NCBI RefSeq assembly: GCF_010500845.1
Contig: NZ_JAAAMI010000013.1
Span: 1-64,000, forward strand
Origin: Flagellimonas sediminis
Lineage (GTDB): Bacteria > Bacteroidota > Bacteroidia > Flavobacteriales > Flavobacteriaceae
Length of the DNA stretch: 64,000 nucleotides
Direction: 5' to 3'
Shown here piece by piece: positions 53,249-61,700 of this stretch (position 1 is the first letter of the stretch; each line of letters begins with the position of its first letter). Below the pieces are notes generated by a model that saw nothing but the letters and a program-made list of their open reading frames with translations, did not search any database and was not told the origin of the DNA. Made by a program: the position numbers and the translations under genes.

Positions 53249-53467
53249 CTATTTGTCCGATTGTAAAAGTTTCTTAGATTGCTCGTATTCTTCTTTGGAA
53301 ATCTCGCCCTTCGCGAAGCGGATTTTGAGCAACATTAGTGGGTCATCTCCCTCAATCTCTTCATAGGAGGAACTGGTTGGGGCAAAGAAAATCCAGCCCA
53401 ATGCCACAATCCAAATGGCCCACCAGATCAGGTGCATGCCCCAAAAAAATCCATCTTTGTAAAACAT
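53249..53467 (-). CDS. SHOCT-domain small membrane protein, second copy
   Basis: A 72-residue protein with the same design as the gene at 52994: Trp-rich membrane segment (GMHLIWWAIWIVALGW) and SHOCT end (ISKEEYEQSKKLL). The two are about half identical and only 39 bp apart, so they arose by tandem duplication. Confidence 0.75.
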   Translation of the reverse strand: MFYKDGFFWGMHLIWWAIWIVALGWIFFAPTSSSYEEIEGDDPLMLLKIRFAKGEISKEEYEQSKKLLQSDK

Positions 53468-53494
53468 ATTTTTAATTTGAAGGTTTTTATGATT

Positions 53495-53710
53495 TTAACT
53501 AATCTCTGCTATGGTATAGCCCTCAAGTTTGTTGAGTTGCCCTTGCAGTTCTTCTACCGTAAGCTTCTTGTTCATTGTTACAATGGTTGCGCCCATAGGC
53601 TGTAAAAAAACTTCTACTTGCTCTACTTCAGGATGTTCTTCCAAGGTCTTCTTGATTCTTGTGATACAGCCACCGCAGCTTATTCCGTTAATTTGATATC
53701 TGTACTTCAT
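53495..53710 (-). CDS. HMA-domain metal chaperone-like protein
   Basis: A 71-residue protein with a heavy-metal-associated fold: GISCGGCITRIK (about residues 8-19) has the CxxC site, and the rest gives the ferredoxin-like beta-alpha-beta-beta-alpha-beta layout. Such proteins carry Cu(I) to P-type ATPases. It lies in the small copper cluster and could feed CopB (20-22 kb) or the Cus pump. Confidence 0.85.
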   Translation of the reverse strand: MKYRYQINGISCGGCITRIKKTLEEHPEVEQVEVFLQPMGATIVTMNKKLTVEELQGQLNKLEGYTIAEIS

Positions 53711-53724
53711 TTCGAAAGTATATT

Positions 53725-53988
53725 TTAATGGTGCCGATGCCCCCGGTGATCTTCTTGGGTCTCAGTGGAATCTTGCTCTTTGTCATGATCATGGTATTTA
53801 CTGTTATCAGATTTTCCATGATCACCATGCCCGTGACCACCGTGAGGTATGAAAAGGTGTATCAAAAACATCACGATGATAAAGGAAAAAAGCCCATTGT
53901 ACCCTGTAATGCCAAATGCAGGCGCAAAAAAAATCAACAATAGCGGGAGACCACAACCGATGACCATCCAAATCCAATGTCCTTTCAT
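53725..53988 (-). CDS. DUF2933-type membrane protein with His-rich tail
   Basis: An 87-residue protein with two membrane segments (about 5-24 and 31-48), then a tail in which His and Asp dominate (GHGHGDHG, HDHDKEQD, HRGHRHH). The tail probably binds copper or another soft metal. It fits the DUF2933 family found beside copper-resistance genes. Confidence 0.7.
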   Translation of the reverse strand: MKGHWIWMVIGCGLPLLLIFFAPAFGITGYNGLFSFIIVMFLIHLFIPHGGHGHGDHGKSDNSKYHDHDKEQDSTETQEDHRGHRHH

Positions 53989-54018
53989 GATTTTTATTTT
54001 TTCGTTACCTATTATGTG

Positions 54019-54531
54019 TTAATGGTGCTCAGAATGGTCATCTCCTTTTGATTTCATTGTACCATCATCCATCATTCCCATTCCTTCCATATCCATTCCC
54101 TTTTCCTTCATCATATTCATGCACGACTCCATACAATCATTGCTCATCATCCCTTTGTCTTGCATCATTTGCATCATTTCGCCCATCATCTCGCCATCCT
54201 TTATCATTCCGTTCATCATGGAATGCATCATTTGTCTGTTGCCCATCATTTGGTTCATCATGGTGCTGTCGCCCATCATCATTTGCATGCCTTGTCCCTT
54301 CATCATGGTGCCCATCATTTTTTTGTTTCCCTGCATCATTTGCATGGCATGGTCGCTCCCTTGCATCTGTTCCATGAATTCCATCATATAATCATGGTTT
54401 TGTACCAGATCTTTAAGGATCTCGCTTCTGGTTTCCTCGTTTTGAAGCAAGGTTTGTACATTGGTTGATTGTTTGCAACCGTTCAAGGACAAAAGCCCTA
54501 TCACAGAAAAAATAATTACTAAATTTCTCAT
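54019..54531 (-). CDS. Methionine-rich periplasmic lipoprotein
   Basis: A 170-residue lipoprotein (LSLNGCK, Cys about residue 19). Residues 50-170 hold repeated MQMM, MMGT and MMQD-like segments, with roughly one Met in four, and end in DHSEHH. Met-rich stretches bind Cu(I) and Ag(I). Residues 25-65 align with the lipoprotein at 52508. A likely periplasmic copper sponge or carrier. Confidence 0.8.
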   Translation of the reverse strand: MRNLVIIFSVIGLLSLNGCKQSTNVQTLLQNEETRSEILKDLVQNHDYMMEFMEQMQGSDHAMQMMQGNKKMMGTMMKGQGMQMMMGDSTMMNQMMGNRQMMHSMMNGMIKDGEMMGEMMQMMQDKGMMSNDCMESCMNMMKEKGMDMEGMGMMDDGTMKSKGDDHSEHH

Positions 54532-54555
54532 TGTATATGAATTAAGGATTAATCG

Positions 54556-54873
54556 TCAATTGGCTGATTTCAGAAAGGATTCGATTTTGGTGATCTCCTC
54601 TTCCGTCAGATTGGCCCTAACCCGCATGTGCAGGCTTATGGTTTCCCAATCGGTATCGTTGTAATCCGCGGGTGAAGGGGCAATATGACATCGGTTGCAC
54701 ACCTCGCCCCAGAGCTGCGCCCCGGATTTTTCAATTTTGAAATCCACTTCACTCCCCGCCACCTCGGTCGCGGTATCCGTCGCAATGGGTTTTTTATTGG
54801 AGGAGCAGGCGACCATGATCGATGCCATGACGGACAGGATTATTGCTGCTTTAAAATTCGTTGTTGTTTTCAT
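54556..54873 (-). CDS. Small lipoprotein c-type cytochrome
   Basis: A 105-residue protein from the ATG at 54873 (MKTTTNFK); an upstream in-frame ATG exists inside the porin gene end. Lipobox VACSSN (Cys about residue 24), then one heme-attachment site CNRCH (about residues 63-67). The rest has no clear axial Met, so the sixth ligand is uncertain. It lies between the Met-rich lipoprotein and porin genes. Confidence 0.7.
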   Translation of the reverse strand: MKTTTNFKAAIILSVMASIMVACSSNKKPIATDTATEVAGSEVDFKIEKSGAQLWGEVCNRCHIAPSPADYNDTDWETISLHMRVRANLTEEEITKIESFLKSAN

Positions 54874-54893
54874 TTCACTTTCTTTTTTTGATT

Positions 54894-56051
54894 TTAAAAT
54901 CCAATGGCCCAATGCACAAACAATCCATTGGTACGGGTCGTGCCATCACTGTCATGACCACCTTCCATCTTGGTGGTTTGATAGCTGAATTTGACCACGG
55001 AACGCCAACTCAGCCAATAGTTCAAACCAAAAGCGTACTGCGTTGACTTCTCTTCCCACTCCGCTCCTTCAGGTGCGTTGAAATCGGAATATCGACCCAC
55101 AAATTCAAGTTGTTTCATAAAGTCGCTTCCCGACATGATGGGTCGATAGCTCAATTGTGTATAAAAGGAGCTGCTTTGGTTGTCAAAGGAGTAAGGTTCG
55201 GAAATCCCATCTTCGATTTCATAGTAGGTGGCGGTATCCACATTGGAACTGTTGTACTGGGCCTTGATGTCCACAACCCCTTGTAAGGGGGTGATCGATT
55301 TTACATAGGAAAGATCCAGCGCCCAAAGAAAGGCACCCACATCCTTGTAATCGGAGTCCTCTGCACCTGTACTGTTGGTGGTATAGGCGGAAATCCCCCA
55401 TTCCATGGATGAATCCGAGAGCGGGAGTAGGCCGATCCTGCCACCCAAGGCCTTGGCCAGGTTCACATCTTCATAATAACCGAAATCCAGCATACCCGCT
55501 TCTTCAGGCTCCTCACTTCCATCTTTGATGCGCGGACCGTTGGTCACATAAACCGCATAGTTCAGTTTGGGACCACCCAGATCGAATGCCCCCCTGAGTT
55601 CGACGCCGATATCGGAGGCCGGTGCAATTCCGTCGTGACCAAATCCAAGGGGTCTGCTTGGAAGTCGGTTGATCCATGCAGGGTGCAAACGCTCCATAAA
55701 GGTTCCAAAGGGAAGCAGGAATTTACCGGCCCTTACGGTCATGTGCTTGTTGAGCACATACATCACATCGGCATATTCCAGTCCCGTTTTCAATTCATTT
55801 CCTTCGAGCTCAAACTCCAGTTCGGCCTCGAACATGAGCTTGTCGGAATGCTTGTAGAGGAATATAGGGGCGAATGTGGCCCCTAAAAAGGTGGATTCTT
55901 GTTCACCACCGGTATCCAAATATTCAAATCCGGTGTGTCCGTAACCACGCAGCATGAACTGCGTCTTACTGGGTTCAAAGGTGTTGTAGGTCTGGGCCAA
56001 AGCCGAAGATCCCAACCCTAAGATAATTAGGGTCATTAGTAGTTTTTTCAT
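54894..56051 (-). CDS. Outer-membrane porin
   Basis: A 385-residue secreted protein with a signal peptide (residues 1-19, LGSSALAQ) and a barrel-like pattern: about sixteen amphipathic strands with aromatic girdles and a final strand ending IGF. It resembles the porin O/P superfamily (phosphate-selective type). Cargo is unknown. Position between two cytochrome c genes suggests the set works together at the cell surface or in metal/electron exchange. Confidence 0.7.
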   Translation of the reverse strand: MKKLLMTLIILGLGSSALAQTYNTFEPSKTQFMLRGYGHTGFEYLDTGGEQESTFLGATFAPIFLYKHSDKLMFEAELEFELEGNELKTGLEYADVMYVLNKHMTVRAGKFLLPFGTFMERLHPAWINRLPSRPLGFGHDGIAPASDIGVELRGAFDLGGPKLNYAVYVTNGPRIKDGSEEPEEAGMLDFGYYEDVNLAKALGGRIGLLPLSDSSMEWGISAYTTNSTGAEDSDYKDVGAFLWALDLSYVKSITPLQGVVDIKAQYNSSNVDTATYYEIEDGISEPYSFDNQSSSFYTQLSYRPIMSGSDFMKQLEFVGRYSDFNAPEGAEWEEKSTQYAFGLNYWLSWRSVVKFSYQTTKMEGGHDSDGTTRTNGLFVHWAIGF

Positions 56052-56455
56052 TTATTCAAGGTTCTGATATAGTTGATCAATTCCCATCTTTTGTTTTCGG
56101 GAAGTGCGGTTTCATAGGAAGCCATTGGGGGCTTACCATTGGTCAATTTCCAGAATAGGGCACCATCCGTTTGGGACTGCACCTCGGTACTGGTCAAGTC
56201 GGTGGGTTTTGGGGTCAATCCGGCTCCGCCCATGCCGTCCCCTTTGCCCTTGGCCCCGTGGCAGATCACACAGAGCATTCTAAAGGTCCGTTTGCCGCTT
56301 TCTGCCGCCGTGGCATCATTTTTTAAGGGATTGTTCAAATTGTCCGCACTGGCCGGGGCTTCCCATTGGGTCTGTGCTCTGGTTACCTGTAGAGCCAAAA
56401 GGGTCATTAGGAACGTTAGCATTATGGGTATCGATTTTTTTTGTGTAAGTTTCAT
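56048..56455 (-). CDS. Cytochrome c
   Basis: A 135-residue secreted monoheme cytochrome: signal peptide (about residues 1-27), heme site CVICHG (about 60-65), and a Met ligand in KPPMASYE (about 107-114). It overlaps the porin gene by 4 bp. Cytochromes in copper clusters may take part in Cu(I)/Cu(II) redox, or serve as ordinary electron carriers. Confidence 0.85.
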   Translation of the reverse strand: MKLTQKKSIPIMLTFLMTLLALQVTRAQTQWEAPASADNLNNPLKNDATAAESGKRTFRMLCVICHGAKGKGDGMGGAGLTPKPTDLTSTEVQSQTDGALFWKLTNGKPPMASYETALPENKRWELINYIRTLNK

Positions 56456-56530
56456 TTTATTATTTATTAGGTTGTTGCGTTAAAACTACTGTTTGACCTG
56501 ACAGGCCATCTTCATAATATTCCTGGATTT

Positions 56531-57112
56531 CTATATAATTTCGTCAAGAAAATCCCTTTGCCACAATTGTCCGTTTTTGTAATCCGTCATGCTCATCCCC
56601 ATAATTTCCTTGAACTGTCCGGACAAATGGTTGACGCTGCTGTAATCGAGCATATAGGCGATATCGGAAAATGAATATTGTCCCAGTTGGATGAGCTCCT
56701 TTACCTTTTCGATCTTGAGCTTGATAAAGTACTTTTCGATCGTGATGTTTTCATTTCTGGAAAAAACCTTGCTCAGTACTTTGTAATCGCGATGCAATAA
56801 ATCGACAAGGTAATCCGAGGTGTTCCCTTTGTGGTTAATCGGGACGTTGGTCACTAAGGAAATCAAGCCTATCTTGATTTTCTCAACGATCATTTCCTCT
56901 TCGCTTTTGGCTATTTCAAAGCCATTGGAATGTAGGACGTCCACGACTTTTTGGTCAACTTCGGCAATCCCTATTTCAGGAGCATTTACCGTAAGTTTTC
57001 CGAGTTCAAGGGATAGTACCTCAATGCCCGATTCATGCAATTCTTGTCTTATGACCTTGAGGCATCGCCTACAGACCATATGCTTTATCCAGTATTCCTT
57101 TTTGGAATCCAT
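56531..57112 (-). CDS. HMA-like sensor fused to an AraC-type DNA-binding domain
   Basis: A 193-residue regulator. Residues 1-70 fit an HMA-like ferredoxin fold: YWIKHMVCRRCLKVIRQ (CxxC at residues 14-17), a beta pair near LELGKLTVNAPE, and a closing NGFEIA. Residues 95-190 are an AraC/XylS HTH pair (YSFSDIAYMLDYSSVNHLSGQF). This pairing of a metal-binding fold with an AraC domain would sense Cu or another soft metal and switch on the copper genes. It is the first gene upstream of the 52-56 kb copper run, on the same strand. Confidence 0.75.
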   Translation of the reverse strand: MDSKKEYWIKHMVCRRCLKVIRQELHESGIEVLSLELGKLTVNAPEIGIAEVDQKVVDVLHSNGFEIAKSEEEMIVEKIKIGLISLVTNVPINHKGNTSDYLVDLLHRDYKVLSKVFSRNENITIEKYFIKLKIEKVKELIQLGQYSFSDIAYMLDYSSVNHLSGQFKEIMGMSMTDYKNGQLWQRDFLDEII

Positions 57113-57142
57113 GGCGCCTGAGTTATTGTTAAGCGTAAATAA

Positions 57143-57162
57143 TATCGGGTCAAAACCCGATA
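57143..57162. repeat. 8-bp inverted repeat before the HMA-AraC gene
   Basis: TATCGGGT (57143-57150) and ACCCGATA (57155-57162) flank a 4-base loop. The hairpin lies 31-50 bp before the AraC-type gene and 117 bp after the stop of the HYC_CC_PP gene read on the same strand. It could be an operator or a weak terminator; the minus-strand run after the stem is only TATTATTT. Confidence 0.5.
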
Positions 57163-57278
57163 GGAGAATCGATCAGGATATGCCGTCGTGGAGATAGCAC
57201 ACGACAAAAAAGGTCAATTAGTGGCCATGACCAATGTGAAGAGCGAACGATTGCATTGACGTTCCGCCAGTGTAAAAA

Positions 57279-57698
57279 TCAAATTAGGAAAGTTTCATGA
57301 AGGACAAGGAGATCCTGTTCGATCCACGGGGGATTGTAGTCTTTAAAAGGGATTACGTTTTCCTGTAGCCCTTCGAAACGATCGATATGGTAAAAGATAA
57401 AGGCATTAAGAAATACAAGTGTGCCGAAATCAAGGTCGAAGGAATGCACCATCAGGTCATCCTTGCCAATATTGGCATACGTATCGGTGCTGCAGCAATC
57501 CTTTTGCTCCAAAGAACACTTCCTTGAGGTGTCTTTGGGATTTTGAAGCTTTTGGTCGCAGGGTTTTGCCTTGCCGGTCGCAGAAAAACTGACCAACTTG
57601 TTACAGCAAAAATGGGCACTCGATGCAAAGGAAGTGGTACTGATCAATACAGAACAGGCCAAGAACAGAGACAATATTTTCGATGCGGTTTGCTTCAC
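57279..57698 (-). CDS. HYC_CC_PP-family secreted protein
   Basis: A 139-residue protein with a signal peptide (residues 1-26) and an early HFCC site, then cysteines (KPCDQK, KCSLEQKDCC) and a C-terminal FEGLQENVIPF...LHETFLI block. This matches the HYC_CC_PP family of small cysteine-rich Bacteroidota proteins linked to copper efflux genes. It may bind a metal in the periplasm. It points away from the related gene at 58262. Confidence 0.8.
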   Translation of the reverse strand: MKQTASKILSLFLACSVLISTTSFASSAHFCCNKLVSFSATGKAKPCDQKLQNPKDTSRKCSLEQKDCCSTDTYANIGKDDLMVHSFDLDFGTLVFLNAFIFYHIDRFEGLQENVIPFKDYNPPWIEQDLLVLHETFLI

Positions 57699-58261
57699 TT
57701 CCTAAAGTTACTAAATTTTGTTTAACCTTCTAAAAATAAAACTGTAATCAATTATGCAGTTATCCATATGATTACTGTTTGTGTGTGATTTCAGCAGGAT
57801 TTGGTTCCAAATGTAAGGTATGGGATTCGGAAAAAACATGACAAATATCAGGTTTACCAAAAGTACTGGCATTGGGCCACCACAAGGATCACAATACTAT
57901 ACTGGTATACAATATGTGGGGAAAGGAATGACCGTCAGCTGTCCAACGATCGGATTCGGTATCGAGGAACTTTAAGGTCTGTTATGGTTCGATTGAAGAC
58001 AAGGGTTCCACCTTTAATCGGGTTGAAAATACAATGCTATTGGTCAGGGTTCCATCCGTTGCCAGTAAGGAGGGCCTTCGAACCACGATGTGCTTTATAC
58101 CGTCCCGGACCAGATACGATGGCCGTATAAATGATTGATGGTCAAAAGTATGGGGTGCCATGGTCGGTACTTTGAAAAGCAGGGGCTTTATGCGGAATCC
58201 TTGTATAAATTGTGTTAAATTTAATGAGGTTGTTAAAATTTTTGTAGTTTTGTAACCGCTT
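57699..58261. other. 563-bp intergenic region between the two HYC_CC_PP genes
   Basis: It separates divergent genes and must hold both promoters. A 51-codon frame (57820-57975, MGFGKNMTNIRF...) is followed one base out of phase by another open stretch to 58138 (YGSIEDKGSTFNR...). Together they might be a frameshifted remnant; a minus-strand frame (57982-58323) overlaps the same bases. None is recognisable, so I call no gene. Confidence 0.4.
58245..58252 (+). promoter_or_regulatory. Candidate Bacteroidota -7 box
   Basis: TAGTTTTG fits the Bacteroidota -7 consensus TAnnTTTG and ends 9 bp before the ATG at 58262, which would give a transcript with almost no leader. A matching TTG about 20 bp further up is not obvious. 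Confidence 0.35.
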
Positions 58262-58678
58262 ATGAGAATATTTTGGTTCAAAATATTATCTTGTTTTATG
58301 GCACTCAACGTGCTGGCATCCACCTTTTCCTTTGCTGTGGCACAACACTATTGTGGGGAAGATCTTGTTGATTTTTCCTTCTTCGGCAAAGCGGAATCCT
58401 GTGGAATGGATATGCAGCAGCCATCGGATTCACACGAGCACAAGCTGCAAGAAAAGCGGTGTTGTGATGACGAAACCCTTTCCGTACAAGGAAATGGGGA
58501 TCTATTGCTTTCCGTTGAAAATTTAAGTGTTGGGGAGCATCAGTTCCTGGTTGCCTTCACCTACAGTTACATCAATCTTTTTGAGGGATTACAGGAAAAT
58601 ATAGATCCTGTGGTACATTACCCTCCGCCCCTTTTGGTCAAGGATATTCAGATTCTTGATCAAACTTTCCTTATTTAA
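58262..58678 (+). CDS. HYC_CC_PP-family secreted protein, Cus-operon copy
   Basis: A 138-residue secreted protein: signal peptide (about 1-27), then HYCGEDLVDFSFFGKAESCG, a central RCCDDE pair and a closing FEGLQENIDP...YPPPLL...DQTFLI block. It aligns along its length with the divergent gene at 57279. It precedes cusA by 104 bp on the same strand and is likely the first gene of the efflux operon. The first cysteine pair and His may form a copper site. Confidence 0.82.
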   Translation: MRIFWFKILSCFMALNVLASTFSFAVAQHYCGEDLVDFSFFGKAESCGMDMQQPSDSHEHKLQEKRCCDDETLSVQGNGDLLLSVENLSVGEHQFLVAFTYSYINLFEGLQENIDPVVHYPPPLLVKDIQILDQTFLI

Positions 58679-58782
58679 GAGCATATCGATGACGTTTGGC
58701 CGTGCTATGGTTTTTGGCATGGCCCTAGGTATTTATTGCCTTTGGAACATTTTCATTATTTCCAACACAATAAACTCATGAT

Positions 58783-61700
58783 ATGCTCAATAAAATCATA
58801 AAATACTTTTTAGAGAACAAACTGGTGACCGTTCTCGTTTTAATAACGTTGGTTACCTGGGGGATTGTCACTTCCCCCTTCAATTGGAATACGGGCTTTC
58901 TCCCAAAAGACCCGGTGCCCGTGGATGCCATTCCCGATATTGGGGAAAACCAGCAAATTGTTTTCACGCAATGGCCCGGGCGATCGCCACAAGATATCGA
59001 GGATCAGATTTCTTATCCAATGACGACCTATTTACTTGGAATTCCAGGGGTGAAAACGATCCGTAGTTCATCCATCTTTGGATTTTCCAGTATCTATATC
59101 ATTTTTAATGATGATGTGGAATTTTATTGGTCGCGCTCCCGGATCCTTGAAAAATTGAATTCACTTCCCGCAGGGCTGTTGCCCGATGGGGTAACCCCGA
59201 CTTTGGGTCCTGACGCCACGGCATTGGGACAGGTATATTGGTATACCCTGGAAGGAAGGGACAAGGATGGGAACCCTACAGGAGGATGGGATCTGCACGA
59301 AATACGGACTGCCCAGGATTTTTATGTGAAATACGGGTTGAATGCCGTGGACGGGGTGTCCGAAGTGGCTTCGATCGGTGGTTTCGTCCAAGAATATCAA
59401 GTGGATGTAAATCCAGATGCCCTGAAAGCCTATAATATCCCCTTATATAAGGTCATGGAGGCCGTACGGAAGTCGAACAGGGATGTGGGCGCCAAGACCA
59501 TTGAAGTCAATCAGGCGGAGTATTTGGTCAGGGGCTTGGGATATGTCAAAAATACGGAAGACATAGAAAAGGCCGTGGTTGCCGTCTTTGACAATGTCCC
59601 GGTTCGGGTCAAGGATATTGGGGTGGTCAGCTTGGGACCGGCCACACGAAGGGGCGTGCTCGATAAAGGGGGCGCCGAAGTGGTAGGTGGCGTCGTGGTC
59701 GCCCGTTATGGTTCCAATCCTTTGGCGGTCATCAATAATGTGAAGGACAAGATCAAGGAAATCGCGCCCGGTTTGCCCAAAAAGACATTGGCCAATGGTG
59801 TGGAAAGCCAATTGACCGTGGTCCCGTTTTATGACCGGACACAGCTCATCCACGAGACCATAGGTACTTTGGAAAATGCCCTGTCCCACGAAATACTGAT
59901 CAGCATCATCGTTGTACTGGTACTTGTCCTCAACCTGAGGGCCTCTGTGATCATATCCAGTCTATTGCCTGTCGGGGTCCTAATGACCTTTATTGTCATG
60001 CAATATGCCGGGGTAGATGCCAATGTGGTGGCCCTTTCCGGGATAGCCATTGCCATAGGGGTGATGGTGGACGTGGGGATCGTGTTCGTCGAGAACATTA
60101 TCCGTCATTTGGAAATGCCCGAGAACCATGGTGCCAAGGGCAAGGAACTCATTCAGGTAATATATAAGGCCACCGTGGAAGTGGCCTCGGCAATTACGAC
60201 CGCATTGGCGACCACCGTCGTGAGCTTTGTGCCTGTCTTTGCCATGCAATCGGCAGAAGGGAAGCTATTTAGGCCCTTGGCCTTTACCAAGACCTTTGCC
60301 CTGTTGAGCGCCTTTGTGCTGGGAATCGTTGTGCTTCCGGCATTGGCCCATTTTGTAATGGGGGTGGATTATGACAAGAAACGGGTGCGACGGTTTTGGT
60401 CCATTCTATTGATATCCACCGGGCTTATTTTTGCATTCTATGCCCAGATGTGGTTGCCATTGGTCATTTCACTCATTGGGTTGAACAATTTGATGGAACC
60501 CAAATGGCCGGAGCACAATAAATCGTTTCCCAACTATATCAATTTGGGACTGACCGTTTTTATCGCTTCGTTCTTCCTGACAGAGGAATGGATGCCCTTG
60601 GGACCCCAAAACGGTATTGTGGTCAACTACTTTTTTGTGTTGTTCCTAGTGGGTATCATTCTGGCCGCTTTGATGGGAATCGTACATTTCTATACCCCGG
60701 TCCTAAAGTGGTGTCTGGAAAACAAAGGAAAGTTCATGCTCATCCCATTCGTGACCCTGTTTTTTGGGGTATTGGTTTGGCTGGGGTTCGATAGCACCTT
60801 TGGAATCGTGGCCAAAGGCTTTGAATCGGTAGGTTGGAAAAGTGTCAGACAGACCTCGGGATGGCAGGCAGCTTCCAAGAGATTCCCGGGAATAGGATCC
60901 GAGTTCATGCCATCGCTCAATGAAGGTTCGTTCCTGTTGATGCCGACATCCATGCCGCATTCAGGGGTGGAATACAACAAAAGGGTGGTTGGACAGTTGG
61001 ATATGCTCTTGGGAAGCATACCCGAAGTGGACTTGGTTGTCGGTAAACTCGGTCGCGTTGAATCCGCACTGGACCCTGCACCCATTTCCATGTATGAGAA
61101 CATCATCAACTATAAACCTGAATTCATTGTGAATGAAGACGGACATAGGGTCCGTTATAAAGTAGATCGAAAGGACAGGTTCATTACCCAGCATAAAGAC
61201 ACTTTGACCAATGAGGAGGCCTTGCAGTTAGGGATTGCCGAGAAGGACCTGATCGTGGATGAGGACGGTGAGTTTTTCCGAAACTGGAGGCCTCATATCA
61301 AATCCCCCAACGATATCTGGGATGAGATCGTAAAGGTCACCAAGATCCCGGGCATAACCTCTGCTCCCAAATTACAGCCCATAGAAACCCGGTTGGTGAT
61401 GTTGCAGACCGGAATGCGCGCTCCCATGGGGATCAAGGTTTTTGGTCCCGATCTGAAGACCATCGAGGATTTTGGGATGCAATTGGAAGGTATCTTGAAG
61501 GAAGTGCCCTCGGTCAAGGCAGAAGCCGTATTCGCCGATAGAATAGTGGGCAAACCTTATTTGCACCTCAATATCAACAGGGACGGGATATCCCGATATG
61601 GTTTGAACATTGAAGATGTGCAGCAAAGCATCGAAACAGCGATCGGTGGGATGAAAATCACCTCCACCGTTGAAGGTAGGGAACGTTTTCCCGTGCGGGT

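Noticed and set aside
57982..58323. Minus-strand open frame overlapping the start of the HYC_CC_PP gene
   Set aside because: Overlaps the well-supported gene at 58262 and a plausible promoter; no recognisable motif.
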